7,801 nucleotides of DNA from DASWED01 sp036394995 (GTDB taxonomy: Bacteria > Actinomycetota > UBA4738 > JACQTL01). Below the pieces are notes generated by a model, which made no database searches, was not told the DNA's origin, and was given only the letters and a program-made list of their open reading frames with translations. Each line of letters starts with the position of its first letter. The first letter of the stretch is position 1. Position numbers and translations under genes: made by a program. Positions 1 through 6,197 of this stretch are shown piece after piece. The DNA lies in contig DASWED010000039.1 in assembly GCA_036394995.1 (NCBI GenBank), positions 1-7,801 of the forward strand. Direction: 5' to 3'.

Positions 1-395
1 CGGTGCTCGAGCCCGCGGTCCCAGTCGCGCGGGGTCATCTCCGCGATGAGGTCGCGGAGGTCGTCGAGGTCGCCGTGGAGCCGGACCAGCAGCCGGTCCA
101 CCGGCGCCGACCGGTCACGTTCGATGGCGCCAATGCGATCCGGGTCCTCCTTGGTCCGGCCGAACGGGGCCGGCGCGGGGTCCGGGTTCGACAGGGCCTC
201 CCGGATCCGGGCCATCCAGTACGCGGGGAACTCCGCCATGTGAGCCCAGACCTGCCCCCACTCCCACCGCTCGCCGGTCGGTTCGTCCGGCGCGGTCAGG
301 GCGCCCTCCGCGGGCCGTTCGGCCGCCAGCCGGTCCAGGCGGGCCCGAACGACCTCCAGGCGCTCGAGGTAGGCCTCGGCCGGTCCCGCCGTCAC
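1..395 (-). CDS. DinB-like / maleylpyruvate isomerase-type metal-binding domain protein, 3' end outside window
   Basis: The first 131 residues are visible and the gene runs off the left edge. It starts at a GTG that overlaps the stop of the upstream hydrolase gene in a GTGA junction, which implies translational coupling. The N-terminus is an amphipathic helix (AEAYLERLEVVRARLDRLAA). The helix WEWGQVWAHMAEFPAYWM at about 43-60 carries H52 and E55, the kind of His/Glu pair seen in the first metal site of the DinB / mycothiol-dependent isomerase four-helix-bundle superfamily. The PFGR...DPDRI..IERDR stretch at about 77-94 also resembles actinobacterial DinB-family proteins as I remember them. 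Members use a divalent metal and often a low-molecular-weight thiol such as mycothiol for isomerase or transferase reactions. The specific substrate cannot be read here, and the remaining metal ligands would lie in the missing part. Being the last visible gene of the run, and next to a FAH-family hydrolase, it could belong to an aromatic-degradation or detoxification step. Confidence 0.7.
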   Translation of the reverse strand, partial: MTAGPAEAYLERLEVVRARLDRLAAERPAEGALTAPDEPTGERWEWGQVWAHMAEFPAYWMARIREALSNPDPAPAPFGRTKEDPDRIGAIERDRSAPVDRLLVRLHGDLDDLRDLIAEMTPRDWDRGLEH

Positions 396-1327
396 GGCGC
401 TCGCAGCGGCACCACCGGCCGCCCCCCGGTCACGCGGCTCTCGATCCTGCCCAGCGCCTCCACCTCCAGCGTCACCACGTCCCCCGGCCGGAGCCACGGA
501 TACGCCTCCTCACCGTGGACGAGCGACAGCTCAAGGATGCACCCGGTGCCGCAGGTCCCGCTGCCGATCACGTCGCCGGGCACGATCTCGGTTCCCCGGC
601 TCGCGTACGCCAGCATCTCGCCGAACGACCAGTAGATGTCGGCCAGCGACGCCTCGCTGTACGGCCGCCCGTTCACCCACGCCCGCATGGCCAGGTCGAA
701 CGCGCGCCCGGCCCGGCGGGGCTCCAGCTCGTCCGGCGTGACCAGGTAAGGGCCGAGCGCCGTCGCGAAGTCCTTGCCCTTCACCGGGCCCATGGACAGC
801 TTCATCTCCCGGCGCTGGATGTCTCGCGCGCTCCAGTCATTCATCACGCAGAACCCGGCGATGTGGCGTTCGGCCTCCCCGGGCGAGAGGTCGGAGCCGC
901 CCATCCCGACCACCGCCCCCACCTCCAGCTCGAAGTCCAGCTGCTCCGACCCGGGCGGGATGGCGACGTCGTCGAACGGCCCGGCCACGGCCACCGGGTT
1001 CGAGAAGTAGAAGACCGGGAGCTCGTACCAGTCGGGGTCCATCTCGAGCCCCCGGCGCGCCCGGGCCGTCTTCACATGCTGCTCGAACGCGTAGAAGTCC
1101 CGCACCGACGGCGGCCGGGGGACGGGCGCGCAGAGCGTGACCTCCGAGCGCCCGAACGTCGCCGCGGGGTCCGTCGTGGCCCGCTCCCCCGCCGCCAGCA
1201 GCCGCGTCCCGTCGTCTCCCAGCAGGTCGATCAGCCGCAGCCCCGGTTCGAGCGCCTGGACATGCTCCCCCATCACGACGCCGACGCGTTCCTCCCCGTC
1301 GGCCCCCCGGAACGTCGCCCACCGCAT
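392..1327 (-). CDS. Fumarylacetoacetate hydrolase (FAH) family protein
   Basis: This 311-residue protein of the FAH superfamily is a metal-dependent enzyme that cleaves C-C bonds or acts as decarboxylase/isomerase on 2-oxo-type acids, mostly in aromatic and amino-acid catabolism. The core motifs can be read. D77 and H84 in DFYAFEQH match the metal Asp and catalytic His of true FAH. E133 and E135 (LDFELEVG) and D164 (NDWSARDIQ) complete the metal site. K185 lies in KGKDF and a GTCGTG loop lies at 257-262. True tyrosine-pathway FAH is about 420 residues with an SH3-like N-terminal domain. This one is shorter, so it is called at family level only. The start chosen is ATG 1327 (MRWATF), where family similarity begins. 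A GTG at 1363 would add 12 residues and sits only 9 bp after the propeller gene's stop. Neither start has a well-spaced ribosome site. The stop overlaps the next gene's GTG. Confidence 0.88.
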   Translation of the reverse strand: MRWATFRGADGEERVGVVMGEHVQALEPGLRLIDLLGDDGTRLLAAGERATTDPAATFGRSEVTLCAPVPRPPSVRDFYAFEQHVKTARARRGLEMDPDWYELPVFYFSNPVAVAGPFDDVAIPPGSEQLDFELEVGAVVGMGGSDLSPGEAERHIAGFCVMNDWSARDIQRREMKLSMGPVKGKDFATALGPYLVTPDELEPRRAGRAFDLAMRAWVNGRPYSEASLADIYWSFGEMLAYASRGTEIVPGDVIGSGTCGTGCILELSLVHGEEAYPWLRPGDVVTLEVEALGRIESRVTGGRPVVPLRAP

Positions 1328-1372
1328 CGCGGCCGCGAGCGTACCACCGGCCCTCCGGGCCACCTCCCGGGG

Positions 1373-3052
1373 TCAGGCGTGTGACCAGGCGGGATCGGTA
1401 TCGGGACCGGCCCGGCGGAGCAGCCGCCGGCGTTCGGTCCCGGCGGGGCGTACCGCCCAGATCTCCAGGTTCCCGGTCCGGGCCGAGGAGAACGCGATGA
1501 CGCCGCCCGGCCACCACGCCGGGTCGCCGTCGAACCCCTCGTGGGACGTCAGCCGGACGATCTCCCCCGACGCCACCTTCAGAACGAGCACATCGGCCTC
1601 CGCCCGGGCGCCGCGCTGGAACGCGATGCGCGCGCCGTCGTTCGACCAGGCCGGTTCGGTGTCGGCCGCCGGACCCGTGGTGAGTTGCCGGGGATCCGAG
1701 CCGTCGGCCTTCATGACCCAGATGTCGGCGGTCCCGTCCCGTTCGCTGACGAACGCGATCCGGGCGCCGCCGGGAGCCCACGCCGGCTGTCCGTCGAACG
1801 CGGCGTCGTCCGTGAGCCGGGCCAGCCCGGAGCGGTCGGGATGGATGACGTAGACGTCGCCGCCGCCGCTCCGCTCGCTGTCGAAGGCGAGGCTCGAGCC
1901 GTCCGGCGACCAGGACGGCGAGCCGTCGGCGGCCGCGGAGAACGTGAGGCGATGGACCGGACCGCCCGACGACGCCACGGTGTACAGGTCCCCGCCGCCG
2001 GACCGGTCGCTCGCGAACGCCAGCGCCGACCCGTCGGGCGACCACGACGGCGAGCCGTCCGTGCGGGGACCCGACGTCACCCGCTGGAGATCGGATCCGT
2101 CCGAGTTCGCGATCCAGACGTCCCCGCTCCCGGCGAACGCGACCCTCCGCGCCGCCGGGGCCCACGAGGGCCTGTCCTCGTCGGCGGTCGAGGATGTGAC
2201 CCGTTGCAGGTCCGTGCCGTCCGGACGGACCGAGTACAGGTCCCCGCCCCCGGACCGGCTGCTGTGGAACAGGATCCGTGAGCCGTCCGGCGCCCACACC
2301 GGCCATGTGTCGGAGGCCGGACCGGCGGTGACGCGGCGAACGTCCGACCCGTCCACCCCCATCACCAGGATGTCGTACGTCCCGTGACGGTTGCTGGCGA
2401 ACGCGATGCGGCTGCCGTCGGGCGACCAGTCGGACTCGGCGTCGGCCGCGTTCGCCGACGGACCCAGCCGGTGCTGGTGGGCGCCGTCGGCGTCCATGAC
2501 GAAGATGTCGGACGAACCCGTCCGGTTGCAGGTCATCGCGATGCGGCTGCCGTCGGGCGACCACGAGGGCATCAGGCATTCCCCCTCGGACCCCGTCAGC
2601 CGTCGAAGCCTCGCGCCGTCGGGATGGACCGTCCAGATGCCGAGCGTGCCGCCGCGGGTGCTGGTGAACGCGACGCGGGAGCCGTCCGGGGACCACGACG
2701 GGAAGCCGTCGAACGACGGCGAGCTCGCCAGGCGGTGGAGACCCGCGCCCTCGGCGCGCATCACGTACAGGTCGCCGGCCCCGGACCGCGTGCTCTCGAA
2801 CACCAGGCGGGATCGATCCGGCGACCACGAGGGGTCGAGGTCGTCGTGCGGGTCCGACGTGAGCCGGTGAGCCCCGGAGCCGTCCGCGTTCGCCACCACG
2901 ACGTCGGTGTTCCCCCAGGTGGTGGAGTCGTACGCGAGGGGGCCGTTGGCACCCGGAGCCGTCGCCCGGGCGGCCGGGGCCGCGACCAGCGTCAGGCCCA
3001 GCACTGCCATCGCGACCGCCCCCACCCCGCGGGGAGGCCCCCGACGCCTCAT
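1373..3052 (-). CDS. Secreted TolB-like / PD40 beta-propeller protein with twelve repeats
   Basis: This is a 559-residue exported protein. The N-terminus is a Sec-type signal peptide: basic residues 1-9, a hydrophobic core at about 10-27, and a probable cleavage after ARA at residue 30. There is no lipobox cysteine. The rest is almost entirely PD40/WD40-like repeats with the consensus PSWSPDGSRIAF, then SxRSGxxDIYVM, then ADGSxxRRLT. The repeat tryptophans fall at 76, 120, 164, 209, 253, 297, 337, 381, 425, 469, 513 and 557, about every 44 residues, which suits two six-bladed TolB-type propellers. No catalytic domain follows, so a binding or scaffold role is likelier than peptidase activity. 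The ATG overlaps the upstream gene's stop as ATGA; reading upstream of it in frame only shadows that gene. MauB, the heavy-chain partner of true MauA, is also a beta-propeller, but of the unrelated seven-bladed type, so a partner role here is speculative. Confidence 0.88.
   Translation of the reverse strand: MRRRGPPRGVGAVAMAVLGLTLVAAPAARATAPGANGPLAYDSTTWGNTDVVVANADGSGAHRLTSDPHDDLDPSWSPDRSRLVFESTRSGAGDLYVMRAEGAGLHRLASSPSFDGFPSWSPDGSRVAFTSTRGGTLGIWTVHPDGARLRRLTGSEGECLMPSWSPDGSRIAMTCNRTGSSDIFVMDADGAHQHRLGPSANAADAESDWSPDGSRIAFASNRHGTYDILVMGVDGSDVRRVTAGPASDTWPVWAPDGSRILFHSSRSGGGDLYSVRPDGTDLQRVTSSTADEDRPSWAPAARRVAFAGSGDVWIANSDGSDLQRVTSGPRTDGSPSWSPDGSALAFASDRSGGGDLYTVASSGGPVHRLTFSAAADGSPSWSPDGSSLAFDSERSGGGDVYVIHPDRSGLARLTDDAAFDGQPAWAPGGARIAFVSERDGTADIWVMKADGSDPRQLTTGPAADTEPAWSNDGARIAFQRGARAEADVLVLKVASGEIVRLTSHEGFDGDPAWWPGGVIAFSSARTGNLEIWAVRPAGTERRRLLRRAGPDTDPAWSHA
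1376..2944 (-). repeat. Twelve tandem coding repeats of about 132 bp (propeller blades)
   Basis: The propeller gene is built of twelve degenerate units of about 132 bp, each encoding one blade of about 44 residues. The easiest landmark on the plus strand is the recurring complement of the SPDGS codons (for example gccgtcgggcgacca and gccgtccggcgacca). The sixth unit is about 12 bp shorter because its SxRSG loop is missing. The units are diverged at DNA level, which argues for an old amplification kept by structure and not for a recent tandem duplication. Confidence 0.8.
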
Positions 3053-3495
3053 CCGTCCCGCCGCGGGCCGATGTGCAGCGCGGCGAGCACCCCGTTCACC
3101 GAGCGCACCAGGTGCTCCCGGCTGGGTTCGGTCCCGATCACCGCGTACAGGCAGAACGCCCGGCCGCGCACGTGGAAGAACCGCTGGAGGCCGGCCTGCC
3201 CGGGACGGCGCCGCTGGAGCTGCCGGGGGTGGAAGTCGCGGGCGTGCAGGCCGGAGGGGAGGCCCTGGAGATGGAACAGCGCGGTGGTGGCGAGGCCCGG
3301 GTCGAACTCGGTGATGGCCACGAACGCCCCACCGCTTCCCATCTCCGCCAGGGCTCCGGCGCCGTAGTCCCCGTCCGCGGTGGGGAGCGCGAAGTTGGCC
3401 GCGTGCAGGGTGGGCTCGCCCCCGGGGTGGCGGAAGATCCGGCCCTCCCACCGGTCGGGGACGTCGATGGCGATCGCGTCCTTCGAGATCCGCAT
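3049..3495 (-). CDS. Conserved hypothetical protein, 148 aa, small soluble domain
   Basis: I cannot assign a function. The 148-residue product has no signal peptide and no clear membrane segment, so it is probably cytoplasmic. The N-terminal half reads as beta-strand-rich: an IAIDVPDRWEGRIF opening, then EPTLHAANFALP at about 27-38, then GGAFVAITEFDPG at about 55-67. The second half holds ARDFHPRQLQRR at about 85-96, QRFFHVRGRAFCLYAVIG at about 104-121, and a final helix HLVRSVNGVLAALHIG. The alternating strands and final helix give the impression of a small alpha/beta sensor or binding fold, which is inference. I recall similar proteins in other actinobacteria beside MauA-like clusters, unverified. 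The ATG follows the membrane-protein gene's stop by 40 bp with a G-rich stretch upstream (GGCGGGGCGGG). The stop overlaps the propeller gene's ATG, which links the two in translation. Confidence 0.75.
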   Translation of the reverse strand: MRISKDAIAIDVPDRWEGRIFRHPGGEPTLHAANFALPTADGDYGAGALAEMGSGGAFVAITEFDPGLATTALFHLQGLPSGLHARDFHPRQLQRRRPGQAGLQRFFHVRGRAFCLYAVIGTEPSREHLVRSVNGVLAALHIGPRRDG

Positions 3496-3535
3496 CAGCC
3501 CGCCCCGCCGGACGCCGTGACCACGCCGGCCCGGC

Positions 3536-4129
3536 TCACGTGACCGCCACGACGATCAGCGCCCCGGCGAGGGACACCTGGGCCGCGGCTCCGGCGATCC
3601 GGGCAGGTCGCTCCCACTCGTGCATCCGCCGGCCGAGGGCCGCCGCCGCGCGGGGGTCGGTGGCCCGGCCCGCCGGGAGCACGGCCAGGGCCCTGCCGGC
3701 CCCCAACGTGGCCCCCACCACGAACCCGGCGAGCGGTGACGCCGTGAGCACCGCCGCGACGAGGACCGCGTACACGGCGGAGGTCGTGACCACCGTCACC
3801 ACCCCGACGCCGAGCTGAGCCCCGAAGGCGGCCCCCACCACCCACCCCCGGTACCGGCCCAGCCAGTCCTCGTTCACCTGCCGCCGGATGGAGGGGAGCC
3901 GGAGCCCGAGCAGGCGCCCGTCGAATGCGGCGCCGGCCACCAGCGCCCCCGCCAGCGCGGCGACCCGTGCGACGGGGGAGACCGAGCCCAGCAGTACATG
4001 GCCGGCCCCGCCCAGCACGACGCCGATCGCGCCCCCGCCGGCCACGGCGCCCACCGCGAGGGCCGCCACGGTGACGCCCCACCTCGATCCCCGGGCCCGC
4101 TCCCCGAGCGGGTTGATGCTCCCCAGCAT
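3536..4129 (-). CDS. Polytopic integral membrane protein, cysteine-free, in the MauE/MauA-like operon
   Basis: This 197-residue protein has about five or six hydrophobic segments: about 18-45, 53-69, 96-116, 117-150 (possibly two) and 176-196. Segments 1 and 2 are rich in Gly, Ala and Val. A charged loop at about 77-95 (LPSIRRQVNEDWLGRYRGW) separates the first pair from the rest. A second basic loop, GRATDPRAAAALGRRMHEWERPAR, at about 154-177 precedes the last helix. The protein contains no cysteine, so it is not a CcdA/DsbD-type thiol shuttle even though its position beside a thioredoxin-like gene would suggest one. Possible roles are a membrane anchor or scaffold for the exported MauA-like protein, or a channel for an unknown substrate. 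The ATG lies 9 bp after the microprotein's stop, and that stop is embedded in the ribosome-binding site (TGAGGGGAG). Confidence 0.82.
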   Translation of the reverse strand: MLGSINPLGERARGSRWGVTVAALAVGAVAGGGAIGVVLGGAGHVLLGSVSPVARVAALAGALVAGAAFDGRLLGLRLPSIRRQVNEDWLGRYRGWVVGAAFGAQLGVGVVTVVTTSAVYAVLVAAVLTASPLAGFVVGATLGAGRALAVLPAGRATDPRAAAALGRRMHEWERPARIAGAAAQVSLAGALIVVAVT

Positions 4130-4138
4130 CGACTCCCC

Positions 4139-4219
4139 TCAGGGGGACCAGGCCGACCGCAGCCCGGCCACCGCGGCCAGGCCCGCGGCGAGCGCCACCA
4201 GCGCGCCCCCGTCCGTCAT
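4139..4219 (-). CDS. 26-residue single-helix microprotein between the MauD-like and membrane-protein genes
   Basis: This small ORF fills the gap that would otherwise separate its two neighbours. Its ATG overlaps the MauD-like stop as ATGA. A perfect AGGAGG lies 6 bp upstream, the best ribosome site in the window. Its TGA falls inside the ribosome site of the next gene, whose ATG follows 9 bp later. The product has a short acidic start (MTDGG), one hydrophobic stretch at about 6-20 (ALVALAAGLAAVAGL), then an Arg, a Trp and a Pro-ending tail. It is most likely a single-pass or membrane-surface peptide. It could act as a small subunit or assembly factor of the neighbouring membrane protein, or simply as a coupling ORF that carries ribosomes to the next start. 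There is no homology evidence; the case rests on signals and fit. Confidence 0.68.
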   Translation of the reverse strand: MTDGGALVALAAGLAAVAGLRSAWSP

Positions 4220-4956
4220 GGCGATCCTCCTGCCTCTCCGTACAGGCTGGGATGTCCGGGCCCGATCCCCGCCGCCGCAAGCTCACCGTCGGCCCGGGCC
4301 AGCCGCTTCTGCGCGCCCGCGCGTTCCCCGGGGCTCGCGTCACGCGGCTCGTGGTCGGCCAGGGCATCGCCGAGGAGGCCGGCCACCTGCGTCCACGTCG
4401 TGGCCGTCCCTTCGCCCAGCACACTCGACGTGGGCCCGTCCACCAGCACGAAATAGGGCGAACCGGCCACGCGGTACCGCTCCCACGCATCCGACGACAT
4501 GACCAGGGGCACGCGGTCCGGGGCGAGGTCACGCAGTCGGGACGAGCTCTCCAACTCCGGGTCCTTCGACACGATCACCACCCGCGCGCCACCCGGCACT
4601 CGCGCCGCCGCTTCCCCGGCGAACGCATCCCAGAACGCCCCGCACGACGTGCACCCGCTCGACAGGAATGCCAGGAGGGTCCGGCCGGAGACCCCGGCCA
4701 CGGCCACCTTCACGGCGTCGCCGCCGAGAGACAACCCCGCGATGTCGTGGGCCTCGGACAGGGCCGCGGCGGGCGGCGTGGGAAGGGCCTCGGCTCCCGG
4801 AGCGGACAGGAGGGCCGGCCGATCAGCCCGTTCGAGCCGGCCGCGCTCCATCTCGTCGAGCCGCCGCAGGATCTCCGCGTGGCTCCGCAGGAGCCCCACC
4901 ACCAGCAGCCCCATGAGGGCCACCAGCATCACCAGGACCGAGAGCAGGACCTCCAC
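4216..4956 (-). CDS. Membrane-anchored thioredoxin-like protein, MauD/TlpA type
   Basis: The 246-residue product has one N-terminal membrane anchor (about 3-23). A charged helical linker follows (HAEILRRLDEMERGRLER, about 26-43), then a Pro/Ala-rich stretch, then a thioredoxin-fold domain from about 70 to 200. The redox motif is C102-T-S-C105 at the end of a strand (LLAFLSSGCTSC). The cis-proline of the fold is P167 in AGSPYFVLVDG. These features match the MauD/TlpA/DsbE group, which faces the extracytoplasmic side and makes, reduces or isomerises disulfides. An adjacent gene encoding a 22-cysteine Tat substrate makes that substrate its likely client. A hydrophilic tail of about 46 residues ends in GIGPGHPSLYGE. 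The start is GTG 4956: GGGAGGT lies 5 bp upstream and overlaps the MauA-like stop. In-frame codons further upstream lie inside that gene. Whether it is an oxidase, reductase or isomerase cannot be told from sequence. Confidence 0.87.
   Translation of the reverse strand: MEVLLSVLVMLVALMGLLVVGLLRSHAEILRRLDEMERGRLERADRPALLSAPGAEALPTPPAAALSEAHDIAGLSLGGDAVKVAVAGVSGRTLLAFLSSGCTSCGAFWDAFAGEAAARVPGGARVVIVSKDPELESSSRLRDLAPDRVPLVMSSDAWERYRVAGSPYFVLVDGPTSSVLGEGTATTWTQVAGLLGDALADHEPRDASPGERAGAQKRLARADGELAAAGIGPGHPSLYGEAGGSP
4226..4231 (-). promoter_or_regulatory. Ribosome-binding site AGGAGG of the 26-aa microprotein
   Basis: A perfect anti-16S match, AGGAGG, reads on the minus strand 6 bp before the ATG at 4219, inside the last codons of the MauD-like gene. 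It is the main evidence that the short ORF is translated. Confidence 0.75.
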
Positions 4957-4961
4957 CGCGC

Positions 4962-4968
4962 ACCTCCC
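4962..4968 (-). promoter_or_regulatory. Ribosome-binding site GGGAGGT deciding the GTG start of the MauD-like gene
   Basis: GGGAGGT on the minus strand lies 5 bp before GTG 4956 and touches the TAG stop of the MauA-like gene. It selects this GTG over the internal ATG codons further into the anchor helix. Confidence 0.7.
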
Positions 4969-5543
4969 TACAGGCAGCCGGCCTCGTGGCTGCACACCGC
5001 GTTCTCGACCTTCAGCGTGTCGCCGCAGGTCACGTACAGCTGCGCCGGGCTCACGCACGTCACCACCCGGCACACGACCTCGGTGACGCCGGGGACCTCG
5101 GTGTTGCACTGTCCGTAGCGGAAGACGTTGCAGCACGTCGAACGGTCGAAGCAGCTGTCCTCCGCGCAATGACAGCCGCCGGGGCAGGACGTGCCCGGGG
5201 TCCGGTTGCAGTCGATGTAGTAGCGGAACCCCTCCTTCGAACAGGCCCCGTTCCCCCGGTAGTCCGTGCACTTCCACCACCCGCCCATGTACGAGTTCGC
5301 GGGGCAGGTGTTCTGGCCGTCGTTGATCGTGCAGCAGAACGCCGTCCACCCGTCGCAGCACGCCCGCCCCCCGGCACAGTCCGGGCACCGCACGATCGAC
5401 CGCGCGGAGACCGGCCGGACCAGGAACCGGATCGGGGCCACCGCCACCGCCGAACCGACCAGCGCCACCTTCGTCAGGAACCCGCGCCGGGACGTCGTGC
5501 GGCCGAGCGCCCTGGACACCGCCCGGGCCACCCGTTGCGTCAC
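4968..5543 (-). CDS. Tat-exported cysteine-rich protein resembling methylamine dehydrogenase light chain (MauA-like), without a complete TTQ tryptophan pair
   Basis: The 191-residue protein starts with a twin-arginine signal: SRRGFL at 18-23, a hydrophobic core at about 24-38, and a possible cleavage around 47-49 (VSARS). The mature part holds 22 cysteines, including CC pairs at 62/63, 70/71 and 137/138, enough for up to eleven disulfides. Motifs in order are GWTAFCCTINDGQNTCP (65-81), MGGWWKC (86-92), RYYIDCN (107-113), CHC (124-126), FRYGQCN (141-147) and VVCRVVTC (156-163). The pattern resembles MauA, and W89 or W90 sits where the first TTQ tryptophan would be. The second TTQ tryptophan of MauA directly precedes a cysteine, and here that place holds V157. 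TTQ is therefore unlikely and the function is unknown. The GTG start overlaps the upstream stop as GTGA, with GGAGG about 9 bp upstream. Similar proteins occur in many actinobacteria as I recall, unverified. Confidence 0.85.
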   Translation of the reverse strand: MTQRVARAVSRALGRTTSRRGFLTKVALVGSAVAVAPIRFLVRPVSARSIVRCPDCAGGRACCDGWTAFCCTINDGQNTCPANSYMGGWWKCTDYRGNGACSKEGFRYYIDCNRTPGTSCPGGCHCAEDSCFDRSTCCNVFRYGQCNTEVPGVTEVVCRVVTCVSPAQLYVTCGDTLKVENAVCSHEAGCL

Positions 5544-6118
5544 CGGCCCGGCCTCCGCACGAGCGACAGGGTCCGGATGCCGGGCGTCTCCTCCTCGTGG
5601 CGATGGCCGCCCCGCCGATACGCGGCCAATGCCCCGGGCACCTCGGCCACCACCGCCACCGCGAGCGCGCCGGCGGCCGCGAGCCCGGCCACCACGACCG
5701 CCCCTCGCGCCGGCGACGCCGTCACGATCGGGCCCAGACCGGCCACCGGCCGGATCGAGACGGCCGCGGCCGTCGTCCCCGCCGCCAAGTCGAGCGCCGC
5801 GTGGAGCCACGAGGCCGGAACCTCGCGCGAACCCATGCATCCGCAGGATCGCGCGGACCCCGTCCGCACCAACCACACCAGGAACGCGGCGAACCCCGTG
5901 TACAGGAGCGCGACGGCCGCCGCGGCGGGCCCGGACGGGCGGACCGCCGCCCCGCCGCCCACGACGACCTCCACGGTCCCGAGCAGCCGGACCGCCCACG
6001 GCGGCCCGGGCAGGCCGGCGTCCCGAAGGGACCGGGATCCGGAGCCGGGGCGGAACACCTTGGCCATCCCGGAGACGACGAGGAGGCCGGACGCCACGAG
6101 GAACGGCGCGGTCAGCAC
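5540..6118 (-). CDS. MauE-like (DoxX/VKOR-neighbouring) membrane protein
   Basis: This 192-residue membrane protein has about five hydrophobic segments (about 4-20, 42-60, 64-85, 104-121 and 138-160). A Cys-Gly-Cys pair (C92, C94 in SCGCMG) follows the third segment. This matches the MauE family, required together with MauD for stable, disulfide-bonded MauA in methylotrophs and widespread in actinobacteria beside Tat-exported cysteine-rich proteins. A basic, His-containing C-terminal tail begins near 167 (YRRGGHRHEEE). The likely job is passing electrons or oxidising power across the membrane for disulfide formation in the next gene's product; the stop overlaps that gene's start. The start is uncertain. 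GTG 6118 (12 bp from GGGAGG at 6131-6136) opens directly into the first helix. TTG 6127 is too close to the same site. ATG 6229 or GTG 6247 would add a charged, non-conserved extension that overlaps the candidate promoter. Confidence 0.82.
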   Translation of the reverse strand: MLTAPFLVASGLLVVSGMAKVFRPGSGSRSLRDAGLPGPPWAVRLLGTVEVVVGGGAAVRPSGPAAAAVALLYTGFAAFLVWLVRTGSARSCGCMGSREVPASWLHAALDLAAGTTAAAVSIRPVAGLGPIVTASPARGAVVVAGLAAAGALAVAVVAEVPGALAAYRRGGHRHEEETPGIRTLSLVRRPGR

Positions 6119-6197
6119 GGCGCGCAACCGCCTCCCTTCGGGTCCCGGCGCGCGGGTCCGATCCTCCGGGTCGCGCTCCGAGCGGACATCGAGCCCA

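Noticed and set aside
837..2828. A 663-residue open frame on the minus strand, out of frame with the propeller gene
   Set aside because: It is Arg/Gly-rich with no domain pattern, and it overlaps the propeller and hydrolase genes, whose motifs are clear. Long open alternative frames are common in DNA this GC-rich.
1376..2944. CRISPR array or non-coding tandem repeat suggested by the regular 132-bp period
   Set aside because: The period is a multiple of three, the units are diverged, and they translate into one continuous propeller reading frame behind a signal peptide.
1373..3052. TolB of the Tol-Pal system, or a prolyl oligopeptidase
   Set aside because: There is no TolB N-terminal domain, no Tol-Pal gene nearby, and no alpha/beta-hydrolase domain after the repeats. 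Only the PD40 repeat type is shared.
3495..4532. A 345-residue minus-strand open frame across the membrane-protein gene
   Set aside because: It is an out-of-frame Gly/Arg-rich translation. The overlapping frames give a proper thioredoxin motif and regular membrane helices with good ribosome sites.
4968..5543. A genuine methylamine dehydrogenase light chain
   Set aside because: The second TTQ tryptophan position is valine, the cysteine count is far higher, and no heavy-chain gene is present in the window.
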